64,000 nucleotides of DNA from Phycisphaeraceae bacterium (GTDB taxonomy: Bacteria > Planctomycetota > Phycisphaerae > Phycisphaerales > UBA1924): contig JAHBXG010000014.1 of the NCBI GenBank assembly GCA_019636565.1, positions 27,633 to 91,632 on the forward strand, in the 5' to 3' direction. The notes beneath the pieces were generated by a model. The model was not told where the DNA came from. It saw nothing but the letters and a program-made list of their open reading frames with translations, and did not search any database. Positions 36,189-45,206 of the stretch are shown here, piece by piece. Every line of letters begins with the position of its first letter. Positions within the stretch are counted from its first letter, which is position 1. Both the position numbers and the translations under genes were made by a program.

Positions 36189-36335
36189 GGTGTATCTCCC
36201 CGGATTACGGCCCAGCCTACCACGACCGAGCCTCTCGACGAGCACCCAAATGCCATCTTTTTCTGAGGCTTCGGCGACCCGATCCGATCCCAACCCGCCG
36301 AAAAGGCGGCGCTGGAGTCGTACCATCTGCCCCGC

Positions 36336-37958
36336 ATGCAGCTCCGGCTTTACAACACCCTCTCCAAGCAACTGGAACCGTTCGTTCCCGCCCACCCGGA
36401 TCGGATCACCTTCTACTCCTGCGGCCCCACCGTCTACGACGACGCCCACATCGGAAACTTCCGCTCCTTCCTCGCCGCCGACCTGCTCCGGCGATGGATC
36501 GAGTCGCCGCTCTGCGAACTCGCGGACGCAAAAGGGGGCTCCCACAAAGGCCCGCGCACCGTCACCCACGTCATGAACATCACCGACGTCGGCCACATGA
36601 CCGACGACGATAACGCCGACGGCGCCGGCGAGGACAAGATGGAGCAGGCCGCCAAGCGACTGACCGAGGCCAAGAAATCCGGCAAGATCCCAGCGGGTGT
36701 CTCGGTCGATCCGAGCGACCCCTTCCAGGTCGCCCGCTTTTATGAGGGCCGCTTCCGCGAAGATGCCAAGGCGCTTGGCCTCAAACTCGCGATCGAGGCC
36801 GACAACGACCCCACGCTCATGCCCCGCGCCACCGACAACGTGACCGGCATGATCGCTCTGGTGGAGCGCCTCATCGCCAAGGGCCACGCTTACGCCGTTG
36901 GTGCGCCGGGCTCGCGCGTCGTGTACTTCCGCGTCAAGAGTTTCGCCTCCTACGGCAAACTCAGCGGCAACACGCTCGACAAACTCAAAGAGGGAGAAGG
37001 CGGGCGCATCGCCGCGGCAAACCAATCGCAGAAAGAACACCCCGCCGATTTCCTTCTCTGGAAAGAAGACCCGCGCCACATCATGAAGTGGGAAAGTCCA
37101 TGGGGACCGGGGTACCCCGGCTGGCACATCGAGTGCTCGGTCATGTCCTTCGAGCGGCTCGCCCGCACCGCAAGCTCTTCACTCACGAACGCCGAGTTCC
37201 CCAACGGCTCACCGATCATCGACCTGCATTCCGGGGGCGAAGACAACATCTTCCCCCACCACGAGTGCGAACTGGCGCAATCCTGCTGCGCTTTCAATGC
37301 CGATCCCAACGGCGCCCCCTACGCCTCGATGTGGTTCCACCCCCGCTTCCTCATGGTCGAGGGGGGCAAGATGAGCAAGAGCAAGGGCAACTTCTTTACG
37401 GCGCGCGATCTCTTCGCCAAAGGTATCGAGCCCGGCGCGCTCCGGCTCGAACTCATTAAAACCCACTACCGCTCCAACGCCAATTTCACCATGCAGGGCC
37501 TGACCGACAGCCAGCGCATGATCGACCGCTGGCGACGTCTGGGCGATCTCACCATCGCACACGGCGACCCCTCGCCCGCAACCCGCGAAGCGCTCGCCTC
37601 TTTCGCTTCATCTCTGCACGATGACCTCAACATCGCCGGCGCGATCGCGGCTCTCAACACCTGGTCATCCAGGCTCGAGCGACCCTCGAGCGGCGACATC
37701 GCCGCCATGCGCACCTTCGACAATGTGCTTGGCGTGCTCTCGCTCGCCCGCCCCACTTCAACAACTTCCGACATCGGCATCTTCGTCGGGGGCCTCGCGC
37801 CCGACCCCGCCGTAGTCGCCAAACTCGAAGATCGGCGCGCCGCCCGCGCCGCGAAGGATTTCAAAAAATCCGATCAGATCCGCGACGAACTGCTCGCGAT
37901 GGGCTTCGCCATCAAAGACGCGCCGGGCGGCAAGGTCGAAGTCAGCCGGAAGCCTTGA
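36336..37958 (+). CDS. cysS: Cysteinyl-tRNA synthetase
   Basis: A 540-residue class I synthetase that charges tRNA-Cys. The HIGH-type motif is HIGN at 38-41 within SCGPTVYDDAHIGNFRSFL, and KMSKSKGNFF lies near 344. Zinc ligands are Cys29, the Cys of GWHIECSVMS and the His/Glu of FPHHECELAQS. An insertion near 65-125 (rich in Lys/Asp/Gly) makes it longer than the E. coli enzyme. It is divergent from the S74-protein gene with about 150 bases between, which must hold both promoters. Confidence 0.95.
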   Translation: MQLRLYNTLSKQLEPFVPAHPDRITFYSCGPTVYDDAHIGNFRSFLAADLLRRWIESPLCELADAKGGSHKGPRTVTHVMNITDVGHMTDDDNADGAGEDKMEQAAKRLTEAKKSGKIPAGVSVDPSDPFQVARFYEGRFREDAKALGLKLAIEADNDPTLMPRATDNVTGMIALVERLIAKGHAYAVGAPGSRVVYFRVKSFASYGKLSGNTLDKLKEGEGGRIAAANQSQKEHPADFLLWKEDPRHIMKWESPWGPGYPGWHIECSVMSFERLARTASSSLTNAEFPNGSPIIDLHSGGEDNIFPHHECELAQSCCAFNADPNGAPYASMWFHPRFLMVEGGKMSKSKGNFFTARDLFAKGIEPGALRLELIKTHYRSNANFTMQGLTDSQRMIDRWRRLGDLTIAHGDPSPATREALASFASSLHDDLNIAGAIAALNTWSSRLERPSSGDIAAMRTFDNVLGVLSLARPTSTTSDIGIFVGGLAPDPAVVAKLEDRRAARAAKDFKKSDQIRDELLAMGFAIKDAPGGKVEVSRKP

Positions 37959-38029
37959 TTGCTGCTTGCTGGTGCCGAATGCCCAGCCAGTACCAGGGCC
38001 CAGTACCCAGTGCCTAGTGCCTAGCAATC
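37957..38029. repeat. Short degenerate heptamer/octamer repeat inside an inverted repeat
   Basis: Between cysS and the next gene, the units CCAGTACC (37987, 38000), CAGTGCCT (38008) and AGTGCCT (38016) form a small imperfect array. It is bracketed by GATTGCT (37957-37963) and its complement AGCAATC (38023-38029). It could fold as a hairpin at the 3' end of the cysS transcript; no T-run is present. Confidence 0.55.
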
Positions 38030-38031
38030 CT

Positions 38032-39900
38032 CTACTTCGCCGGATCCTTCGCAGGCTCGGTCAGCGGAACCGGTGCCCGTGCTGGTTCTGGAGCGGGCGC
38101 CGCCTCAGGAGCATTCGGCGGCACATCCGCCGCGGGTCCGAGCCACACGCCCCGCAGGAACACCGCCAGCGACTGCTCATTGAGCGTCGGCGTATCGCGT
38201 CCGTCGAATGATGTCAGCATCATGTTGATCCCGCGCTCGACCGCGTTCCGATCGCCGAGCTGGAACCCCAGGTACGCGCGGAGCAGCCCCGCATCGCGCA
38301 CCGTCTTCAGGCCCGTCGCACCCAGCATGCGCGGGTTGGTCGTCATCCTCGCATCAAGGTCTTTCGCGAGAAGCTGCACCCGCTCGTCATCAGGCAGCAG
38401 GTCTCGCGCGTATCGCACCGACGCCATCTCCGGATGGTTCGTCATCAGCTGCTGAAGATTCGTCGCCGCCGAAGCGTACATCCCGCCCGCCAACTGCGCG
38501 TGCATCCGCGCCGTGAACGCGCTCACGTCGCTCGGCTTCATCGAAAGAGCCCGGGCAAACTTCTCTTCCGCGTTGAAGAATTGGCTCCTCGCGAACAGTT
38601 TCTCGCCCTGCACCATCTCGTTCACGAACGGGTCGCGATCGTCTTTATACGGCTTGATGAAGCGCGCACCCGAAACGCCGGCATCACGGATCATGTCCAT
38701 CGTGCCGCTGTCAACCAGCGGCACGATCTTGCCCGCCGCGTCGAATCGCATCCCCGGGGGCGGCTTCGGCATCCCCGGCGTTTCCGGCTGGCCCGGGGCA
38801 GCGCCCGCACTTGATCTCGTCGCGGCATCCGGCTTGGTCAGGTTCGACCGCAGTTTTTCAATGTCCATCATCCACTTCGGCATCGCGCTGGCCTTGCCGT
38901 CCGCATCGATCGAGACCGCACCCGGTCCGCTCGAAGCATCGCCATTCGCTCCGTTCGACGAATCTTTTCCATCCGCGGCGCCGGGCGTGCCGCGGGTGTC
39001 GTCTACGCTCCGCTCTGTCCTTGGTGCCTTGGTTGCACCGCCACGCTGATTGCCCCATTCGGAAAGCCGAAGAATCTGATCGTCGGCCGACGTCGTTGAC
39101 GTGTCCGGCCTTGCCGCATTCGGGACCGCAACTGGCCCGCCCGGCGCTGCCGAGCGCGGATCGATCAACGCCGACTCCGGTGCCGCGGCACGCGTGGGCG
39201 AGGCCGAAACATTCAGAGGCGAACTCACGTTGCGATCGAGCGTCTGCAGCCCCAAGAGCGGCGAGGCCGCCACCGAACGGGCATTGCCCTGATCATCCAT
39301 CCGCTCTCCCACGATCGAGGGGCGGAGCATGCTCGAAGTGACAAACGACGAAGTAGATCGCAGCGCGCCGCCGGTGTTCGCATCATCCGTTCGCCACGCC
39401 GATGCGTAGTCGCGCGCCAGTGGACGCGTGAGCGCCGCACTCTCCGTCACCGAAGCGCCGCTCGCGCCGCCGAAGCGTCCCACTGCGAGGGTGCCGTCAA
39501 ACTGCCCCGGCCTCGCCACTGCGCCGCCGGTGGTCAACGCGAACTGATACTGCAGCGCATCGGTCGAGCGGATCCCCTGGCCCGCCAACCCCGACAGGTA
39601 CGAATCCCGCCGGAAGTTGTAGAGCGTGTCGGTCCCCAGGGCGCCCATGAACTGGCTGGAGTCGGGAAGACTGCTCACACGCGTCGTCAACCCGCCCGGC
39701 GCCCGCCCGAACACGATCGCGTCGCGCATCCGCGCACCCTGCACATCAAACCCCCGGTTCACCGGCCCGAGGCTCGAATCGTACTTGTTGGTGTTCCGCT
39801 GCAAGCCGCGCCCGTCGCCGAGCGCGTTCTGCGCGTGCGCGGAAGCGGCCATGCCGGCGAGGCTGAGTAAGGCGATAAGGGCGCGATGTTTCATGTTCAA
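38032..39900 (-). CDS. Exported protein with TPR-like C-terminal region
   Basis: A 622-residue protein with a signal peptide (about 1-23, ALIALLSLAGMAASAHA). Residues 24-330 are Ser/Ala/Gly/Asp-rich and low in predicted structure. From about 400 the sequence is helical and TPR-like (VQGEKLFARSQFFNAEEKFA, RALSMKPSDVSAFTARMH, GGMYASAATNLQQLMTNHPE), suggesting a periplasmic scaffold. The end is Pro/Ala/Glu-rich. I recognise no named family. It is convergent with cysS; upstream lies the promoter region shared with the lectin/Kelch gene. Confidence 0.75.
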   Translation of the reverse strand: MNMKHRALIALLSLAGMAASAHAQNALGDGRGLQRNTNKYDSSLGPVNRGFDVQGARMRDAIVFGRAPGGLTTRVSSLPDSSQFMGALGTDTLYNFRRDSYLSGLAGQGIRSTDALQYQFALTTGGAVARPGQFDGTLAVGRFGGASGASVTESAALTRPLARDYASAWRTDDANTGGALRSTSSFVTSSMLRPSIVGERMDDQGNARSVAASPLLGLQTLDRNVSSPLNVSASPTRAAAPESALIDPRSAAPGGPVAVPNAARPDTSTTSADDQILRLSEWGNQRGGATKAPRTERSVDDTRGTPGAADGKDSSNGANGDASSGPGAVSIDADGKASAMPKWMMDIEKLRSNLTKPDAATRSSAGAAPGQPETPGMPKPPPGMRFDAAGKIVPLVDSGTMDMIRDAGVSGARFIKPYKDDRDPFVNEMVQGEKLFARSQFFNAEEKFARALSMKPSDVSAFTARMHAQLAGGMYASAATNLQQLMTNHPEMASVRYARDLLPDDERVQLLAKDLDARMTTNPRMLGATGLKTVRDAGLLRAYLGFQLGDRNAVERGINMMLTSFDGRDTPTLNEQSLAVFLRGVWLGPAADVPPNAPEAAPAPEPARAPVPLTEPAKDPAK

Positions 39901-40062
39901 ACTCCTCTACTCCACAATACCGCCCGTTTGGAACGGAGGTTCGATAGTGCCATACATTTGCCAAACATTTCCAGCTTGGTTCACCTTTCTTATCGGGCTA
40001 TTCATTCTCGCGCACCGGTTTTCGCTGTATCTTGCAGTGACAGGTTCAACAGGGGGTTCAAC

Positions 40063-42399
40063 ATGAGGTCTCTAATCGCAAGCGGGGAGCTTCGGGCGGC
40101 GCGGCGGTTTTCATCTATCGTGCGAGGAGGGGCACTATCGGCGATTCTCGCAATCGACGCGCGGGCACAAGTCGTGTTCAACCCGGAGAATGGACACTAC
40201 TACGAGCGGGTGCTCCAAGCGGGTATTCAATGGCCCGCGGCGAACTACGCATCCAAAGCCCGCTCGCACGCCGGACTCACCGGCCACCTGGCGACGATCA
40301 CATGCCCCGCCGAGCAATCGTTCGTCAACGCCAATTTCGGTTCGATCGTCGGCATCTGGCTCGGCGGTTTCTGGGGAAGCGAACTCAATGGCTGGCGGTG
40401 GGTCACTGGCGAGACTTGGGGCTTTACCGCATTTCACCCGGGTCAACCCAACAATCTTAATTCTCAGCGCGCGTATTTGATGCTGAATCCGACCGGTCTG
40501 GCGTGGTACGACGCCTGGGATGGCGACACGGCGGTCGGCTACATCGTTGAGTACTCGCCGGACATCCCCGTCGCCACAGACGGGCCGACAATGGTCGCCG
40601 CAAATATCAATGGCTCGTCTTCTTTCACGTTGTTATCTCAACCACCTACGGAGTTTGGAGCCACCGCTTTCCCGTTGCTCCGCAAATCGGGAGGCGGGTC
40701 AACCGGCGGTGGTTTCGCAGCTGCTTCCGTGCTCGTAACGACAAAGCTGGAACTTTTCGCCGAAGACAACATCTATTTCGGTCAGCCTTTCGGGGCTCAG
40801 GTGATGGAGCAGAACGACGAAGGCCGGGGAAATGTACCCGACGGAGGCTCCTACGCCGGCCAGGTCAATGGAGACTACGTCATCAAGCTCGATCGTGATT
40901 ATCGAATCGTGAACGACGAATTTGAATTGGAACCCGATGCCGGCGGCCAAGTGGTGGATTACGTGGGACTGATCGCTGGAAACTACCGCACCAGCAACTT
41001 CCAGTTCTCGATCAGCGACATCTACAACTCCCGCACCCGGGCGGCCGTACTTGAGCCACTGCCTTATCCCTGCCTGCGCACGGGCGTGGTGCGAAGAGAA
41101 AGTTCCTCCGCCATTGCAGCCCGATGCGCGGCGCCCCTGGCGTTTGACTCCGTCCGGAACAAATCGGTTGTGCTTGATGTTTCAACGCCGCCGCAGCTTT
41201 GGGGTTGGAACGGAACCTGGAGCGCACTTTCTAACACCGGCCCGACGAAGCCGCGTTCTGCTTACGCCATCACGTTCGATTCGATGCGTCAGCGCGTCGT
41301 TCTTTTCGGGGGGCGCCAAACAACCGGATCGCAGGGCTATTTCTCCGAGCTTTGGGAGTGGGATGGTTCCGCCTGGTACGACCGCCAACAAGGTGCGCTC
41401 AAGCCCGCGCCGCGCCACGGAGCTTTTTTCGCGTACGACGTGGTACGCGGCGTTTCCGTGCTGATCGGCGGTCGATCTGGCACGGCCGATTACGCACGCG
41501 AGACATGGGATTGGAACGGGTCGGTTTGGGACAAACGCGCAAACCTGCCTCTCAACTGGTACCCATACGCAACCTGTTATGACCCTTCCCGGGGAGGGGT
41601 CGTTGCGCTCAACAGCGATGGCGCGATCGCGGTGTTCAAGAACAACGCTTGGCAGATCTCGCCAACCTATTTCCCGGGATACATGAATTCCGCGGCGCTC
41701 GTCTTTGACCCCCGAGTCCAGAAGCTGGTCCTCATGACTTCCGGGGGCGGCTCGTATGTGCTTCCTCACGAACTCATCGGCGGGGTCTGGACCCTTATGA
41801 GTCTGCGGGGCTCCGATCAGTATTCCAATCCGGGTGGCGTCGCCTATGACCTCAGTCGTCAAACAATCGTCGGCACCTTTTCGACAGGCGGATACGGAAT
41901 GATCAGTGAGTTGCTCCGCGCTTCGAAGCCGACGATTTCTGTGAGCACTCCGACTTGGTATGGAAGGCAGGGCGAAAGTATCTCCCTCTCGTCCGTCGTC
42001 ACCAGCGAAGGTTCGCCGCTCGTGCAATGGCACAAGAACGGCCTGCCGTTGAGCGACATCGGCCCGGTAAGTGGTTCAGCGTCGACCACTCTGACGATCA
42101 GTCAAGCGACCATGGCTCACGCGGGCCAGTATTCTGCCTCCGCAACGGATGAATGCGGCCAGTCCGTCTCGGCATCGATCCACCTCACTGTCGGGGCCTG
42201 CGCCGGTGACTTCAACGGCGACGGCATGGTCGAAGATGCCGATTTCCTTACTTTCGTGGAAGGCTACAACCTTCTGATCTGTTCCGACTCGTCGATGCCC
42301 GGCGGCTGCCCGGCGGATCTCAACCGAGATGGCCTCGTCGACGACCTCGACTTCCAGGCCTTCATCACACCATACGACCAGCTCGAATGCGCGCCCTGA
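40063..42399 (+). CDS. Multi-domain surface protein: C-type lectin, Kelch-like, Ig-like and dockerin-like tail (member F)
   Basis: A 778-residue exported protein. An unusually charged N-terminus precedes a short hydrophobic stretch (LSAILAIDARAQ). Residues about 38-165 are a C-type-lectin-like domain (YYERVLQAGIQWPAANYASK and WLGGFWGSELNGWRWVTGE then FHPGQPNN). About 170-330 is of unknown fold. About 345-620 has Kelch/galactose-oxidase-like blades (FDSMRQRVVLFGGR, YDVVRGVSVLIGGR, FDPRVQKLVLMTSGG). About 625-710 is Ig-like (PLVQWHKNGLPLSD). The tail is at 42199-42396. AGGGGG at 40051 supports the ATG. A sugar-binding adhesin is the most natural reading. Confidence 0.82.
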   Translation: MRSLIASGELRAARRFSSIVRGGALSAILAIDARAQVVFNPENGHYYERVLQAGIQWPAANYASKARSHAGLTGHLATITCPAEQSFVNANFGSIVGIWLGGFWGSELNGWRWVTGETWGFTAFHPGQPNNLNSQRAYLMLNPTGLAWYDAWDGDTAVGYIVEYSPDIPVATDGPTMVAANINGSSSFTLLSQPPTEFGATAFPLLRKSGGGSTGGGFAAASVLVTTKLELFAEDNIYFGQPFGAQVMEQNDEGRGNVPDGGSYAGQVNGDYVIKLDRDYRIVNDEFELEPDAGGQVVDYVGLIAGNYRTSNFQFSISDIYNSRTRAAVLEPLPYPCLRTGVVRRESSSAIAARCAAPLAFDSVRNKSVVLDVSTPPQLWGWNGTWSALSNTGPTKPRSAYAITFDSMRQRVVLFGGRQTTGSQGYFSELWEWDGSAWYDRQQGALKPAPRHGAFFAYDVVRGVSVLIGGRSGTADYARETWDWNGSVWDKRANLPLNWYPYATCYDPSRGGVVALNSDGAIAVFKNNAWQISPTYFPGYMNSAALVFDPRVQKLVLMTSGGGSYVLPHELIGGVWTLMSLRGSDQYSNPGGVAYDLSRQTIVGTFSTGGYGMISELLRASKPTISVSTPTWYGRQGESISLSSVVTSEGSPLVQWHKNGLPLSDIGPVSGSASTTLTISQATMAHAGQYSASATDECGQSVSASIHLTVGACAGDFNGDGMVEDADFLTFVEGYNLLICSDSSMPGGCPADLNRDGLVDDLDFQAFITPYDQLECAP
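42199..42396 (+). repeat. Dockerin-like tail, copy F
   Basis: CAGDFNGDGMVEDADF and CPADLNRDGLVDDLDF, 66 residues, ending DQLECAP: the only copy with an extra residue between the last Cys and Pro. Confidence 0.85.
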
Positions 42400-42427
42400 T
42401 GTTCGCCTTCTTTCCTACCCTGCTTGC

Positions 42428-44041
42428 ATGCCCGAACGTGCTCAGACTTACATCACCACCCCCATCTACTACGTCAACGACCGTCCCCACATCGGCCATT
42501 GCTACACCACGCTCCTCGCCGACGTCACAGCACGCTTTTATCGGCTGCTGAAGGGCTCCACTGACACCGACACCGGCCGAACGCCAGATGTGTTTTTCCT
42601 CACCGGCACCGACGAGCACGCCGACAAAGTCGTCACCTCCGCCGCTGCGCACAGCGTCACCCCGATCCAATGGGCCGACCAGAACGCCGCCGAGTTCAAG
42701 AAGGCCTTCGCCTTCATGAACTGCTCCAACGACGATTTCATCCGCACCACCGAAGACCGGCACACCTCCAAGGTCCTTGCGTACATCCGCGAACTCCAGA
42801 AGAAGGGTGATATTTATCTCGGCGACTACGTCGGCTGGTTTGATGAGTCGCAGGAGGAGTACCTGACCGAGACCGCCGCGAAGGAAGCGAATTTCGTCAG
42901 CCCCGTCACCGGCAAGCCGCTCGTCAAAAAGGTGGAGAAAAACTACTTCTTCAAACTCTCGGCGTATCAGGACAAACTCAAAGCCCACTTCGACAAGAAC
43001 CCGACTTTCGTCCTTCCCGAAGCGCGCCGCAACGAAGTGCTCGGTCGCCTGCGGGGCGGATTGCAGGACATACCGATCAGCCGCGCCGTCACCGCTGATC
43101 CGACCAGCCAGTGGGGCATCAAAATGCCCGACGACCCCACGCACCGCATCTACGTCTGGATCGATGCGCTCTTTAATTACCTCAGCGTGGTGGATACGCC
43201 CGAGCGAAAGCAATTCTGGCCCCCCGCCGTTCACTTCATCGCCAAGGACATCCTGTGGTTCCACGCCGTGATCTGGCCCGCGCTGCTCATGGCCCTGGGG
43301 CGCGCACTACCCGCCACGGTCTATAGCCACGCCTATTGGGTGCGTGACGGACGCAAGATGAGCAAGAGCCTGGGCAACTTCGTCACCATCGAGGTGCTCA
43401 AGGCCTACGCACAAAAATACAGCCTTGACGCGCTCCGCTGGTACCTCGTCACCCAGGGCCCGCAGGGCGCGACCGACGCCGACTTCTCGCACGCCAAATT
43501 CGTGGAGGTCTACAACGCCGACCTGGCCAACGGCATCGGCAACTGCGCCAGCCGCGTTTCGAACATGATCGAGAAGTACTTCGAAGGAAAAGTGCCCGAG
43601 TTCCAATCCACCTGGATCGACCGGCGCTGGGAAACGACCTCCGCCGATGCTGTTCCCCGCTACCTCGAAGCCGCCCAGTCGCTCGATCTCGCCGCCGCTT
43701 TCGAGGCCGCATCCTCGCTCATCAAAGACGTTGACGACCTCATCAGCGAGACAAAGCCCTTCACCCTCGCCAAGGACATGCAGGCCAACGGGCAGGAAGT
43801 CGCCAATATCCTCGCGTGCTGCGCCGAATCCATCCGCATCGCCTCGATCATGCTCTCCCCCGCGATGCCCCAGAAAATGGCCGAACTCTGGCAGGCGTGG
43901 AACTGCGTACCCGCCCCGGGCACTCCTCTCCAGGAACTCTGCGCCTTCAACGGCCCACACGCCATCAAGCCGGGCCAGCGCATCGCCAAGGGTGCCGCGC
44001 TCTTCATGCGTGCCGATCCGGCCGAAACGCCGCCCGCCTGA
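42428..44041 (+). CDS. metG: Methionyl-tRNA synthetase
   Basis: A 537-residue class I synthetase charging initiator and elongator tRNA-Met. PHIGHCYTTLLAD near the start holds the HIGH motif at 21-24; DGRKMSKSLGNFV near 309 holds KMSKS. GWFDESQEEYLTE marks the short-insertion type without the four-Cys zinc knuckle of the E. coli enzyme. The anticodon-binding helical domain ends the protein; the C-terminal EMAP-like tRNA-binding domain of some homologs is absent. The ATG at 42428 lies 28 bases after the lectin-protein stop. Confidence 0.95.
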   Translation: MPERAQTYITTPIYYVNDRPHIGHCYTTLLADVTARFYRLLKGSTDTDTGRTPDVFFLTGTDEHADKVVTSAAAHSVTPIQWADQNAAEFKKAFAFMNCSNDDFIRTTEDRHTSKVLAYIRELQKKGDIYLGDYVGWFDESQEEYLTETAAKEANFVSPVTGKPLVKKVEKNYFFKLSAYQDKLKAHFDKNPTFVLPEARRNEVLGRLRGGLQDIPISRAVTADPTSQWGIKMPDDPTHRIYVWIDALFNYLSVVDTPERKQFWPPAVHFIAKDILWFHAVIWPALLMALGRALPATVYSHAYWVRDGRKMSKSLGNFVTIEVLKAYAQKYSLDALRWYLVTQGPQGATDADFSHAKFVEVYNADLANGIGNCASRVSNMIEKYFEGKVPEFQSTWIDRRWETTSADAVPRYLEAAQSLDLAAAFEAASSLIKDVDDLISETKPFTLAKDMQANGQEVANILACCAESIRIASIMLSPAMPQKMAELWQAWNCVPAPGTPLQELCAFNGPHAIKPGQRIAKGAALFMRADPAETPPA

Positions 44042-44054
44042 TAGTCTGTTTCCC

Positions 44055-44086
44055 AAGCCCTTTCGCGAGAGAAGGGCCGGGGGAGG
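44055..44086. repeat. REP-like hairpin element, copy 1
   Basis: Stem GCCCTT / AAGGGC (44057-44062 and 44072-44077) followed by CGGGGGAGG. It resembles the element at 59494-59521 (stem CCCCTTCCC / GGGAAGGGG followed by TCGGGGGAAGG). Both sit in intergenic space and belong to the widespread CCCTC...GAGGG-CGGGG type of dispersed hairpin. Confidence 0.6.
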
Positions 44087-44284
44087 AAGGCCCGTTGCGT
44101 CCGCTCCAAGCACGCACCAACGCCCCGCGGTTATCCGGCCTATCCCGCACCCATCCCCACCACCACTCCGCCCCGGCTTCCTTTGGGCCTGTCCGAGAAT
44201 GTTCCGCGAACACACCGCTTTTCCTTCGGCCTCTTTCGAACGATGCGGTAAACTGAGCATGCCGGCCTGCAAAGGGATTGGACC

Positions 44285-45094
44285 ATGAGACGCTCGCTGC
44301 TCGCGCTGTGTGTTCTACCTCTCGCGCTGCCCGCCTCCGCGGGTGTGACCTACACCACCGACAACCGTTTCGTGCAGGCTGTGAACTCCTTCGGACTCAA
44401 TCAGGCCCGCACGCCCCCAGTCGCCTTTGCGCCGTTCAACGACACCGCTCAGGTTGCCACCACCATGGCCGACGGAAGCTGCTCCTCGGTCGCGATGCAC
44501 GATTCTCAAATGAACGCCGTTCAGATGTCGGGCAACGGCTCGGTCACCGCCAACTCCGCGACCTTTTCCTCCTCGCCGCTCGTCTTCGCCGGCTCCGGCA
44601 CGTCGCGTTTCGAAGTCGTCTTCATGCCCGACGCCAGCGGCACCATCCACCTCACCGGCCAACTCGCCGGCACCGCTGGAAAATCCACCCTGCTCGCCGA
44701 ACTAAAACTCGGCGCCGCCGTCCTTTTCACCAAGTCCACCAGTGGATCGATTGACTTCCAGACCGGCGTCAGCCAGAACTCGCAATACAAACTCACCGTT
44801 TCTTGCGCCGCGAACAGCCTTCTCACGTGGACCGGGGCCCCCGCGTCCGCATCCGCCACCGCGTCGTTCTCGTTCACGGCCGATGTCGCGGCAACCTGCA
44901 TCGGCGACCTCAACAACGACGGCTTCGTCGACGACCTCGACTTCTCGATCTTCGCACCCGCCTACGACCTGCTCGATTGCTCCGATCCCAACATGCCCGC
45001 CGGCTGCCCCGCCGATCTGAACGACGACGGGTTCGTCGACGATCTCGACTTCACCCTCTTCGCTCCGGCGTACAACGAACTGCTCTGCCCCTGA
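44285..45094 (+). CDS. Secreted protein with dockerin-like tail (member G)
   Basis: A 269-residue protein. The signal peptide is about 1-19 (LLALCVLPLALPASAG). The ectodomain (about 20-203) is beta-rich and Ser/Thr/Ala-rich (TYTTDNRFVQAVNSFGLNQA, FVFMPD-type strands, TIHLTGQLAGTAGKSTL) without a family I recognise. The tail is at 44897-45091 and is close to consensus. It is the last dockerin-tailed gene of the window, convergent with an HTH/membrane protein gene about 110 bases away. Confidence 0.82.
   Translation: MRRSLLALCVLPLALPASAGVTYTTDNRFVQAVNSFGLNQARTPPVAFAPFNDTAQVATTMADGSCSSVAMHDSQMNAVQMSGNGSVTANSATFSSSPLVFAGSGTSRFEVVFMPDASGTIHLTGQLAGTAGKSTLLAELKLGAAVLFTKSTSGSIDFQTGVSQNSQYKLTVSCAANSLLTWTGAPASASATASFSFTADVAATCIGDLNNDGFVDDLDFSIFAPAYDLLDCSDPNMPAGCPADLNDDGFVDDLDFTLFAPAYNELLCP
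44897..45091 (+). repeat. Dockerin-like tail, copy G
   Basis: CIGDLNNDGFVDDLDF and CPADLNDDGFVDDLDF, ending NELLCP. Both loops are intact, with Leu in place of Ala before the last acidic ligand, as in the second loop of copy F. Confidence 0.9.
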
Positions 45095-45206
45095 TGCACG
45101 CTGCAAGGCCGGCTACCGAAGCGGTCTGAGTGCAGATTCGTCACAGAGCCACGCATACAAAGCGCAAGCAATCGCCCGCACCGCTTGCTGTACCGAATGC
45201 CTCAAT

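Noticed and set aside
36189..37127. N-terminal extension of the S74 protein into cysS
   Set aside because: A clear signal peptide with GGGGAGA begins at 36188, and the extension is antisense to cysS.
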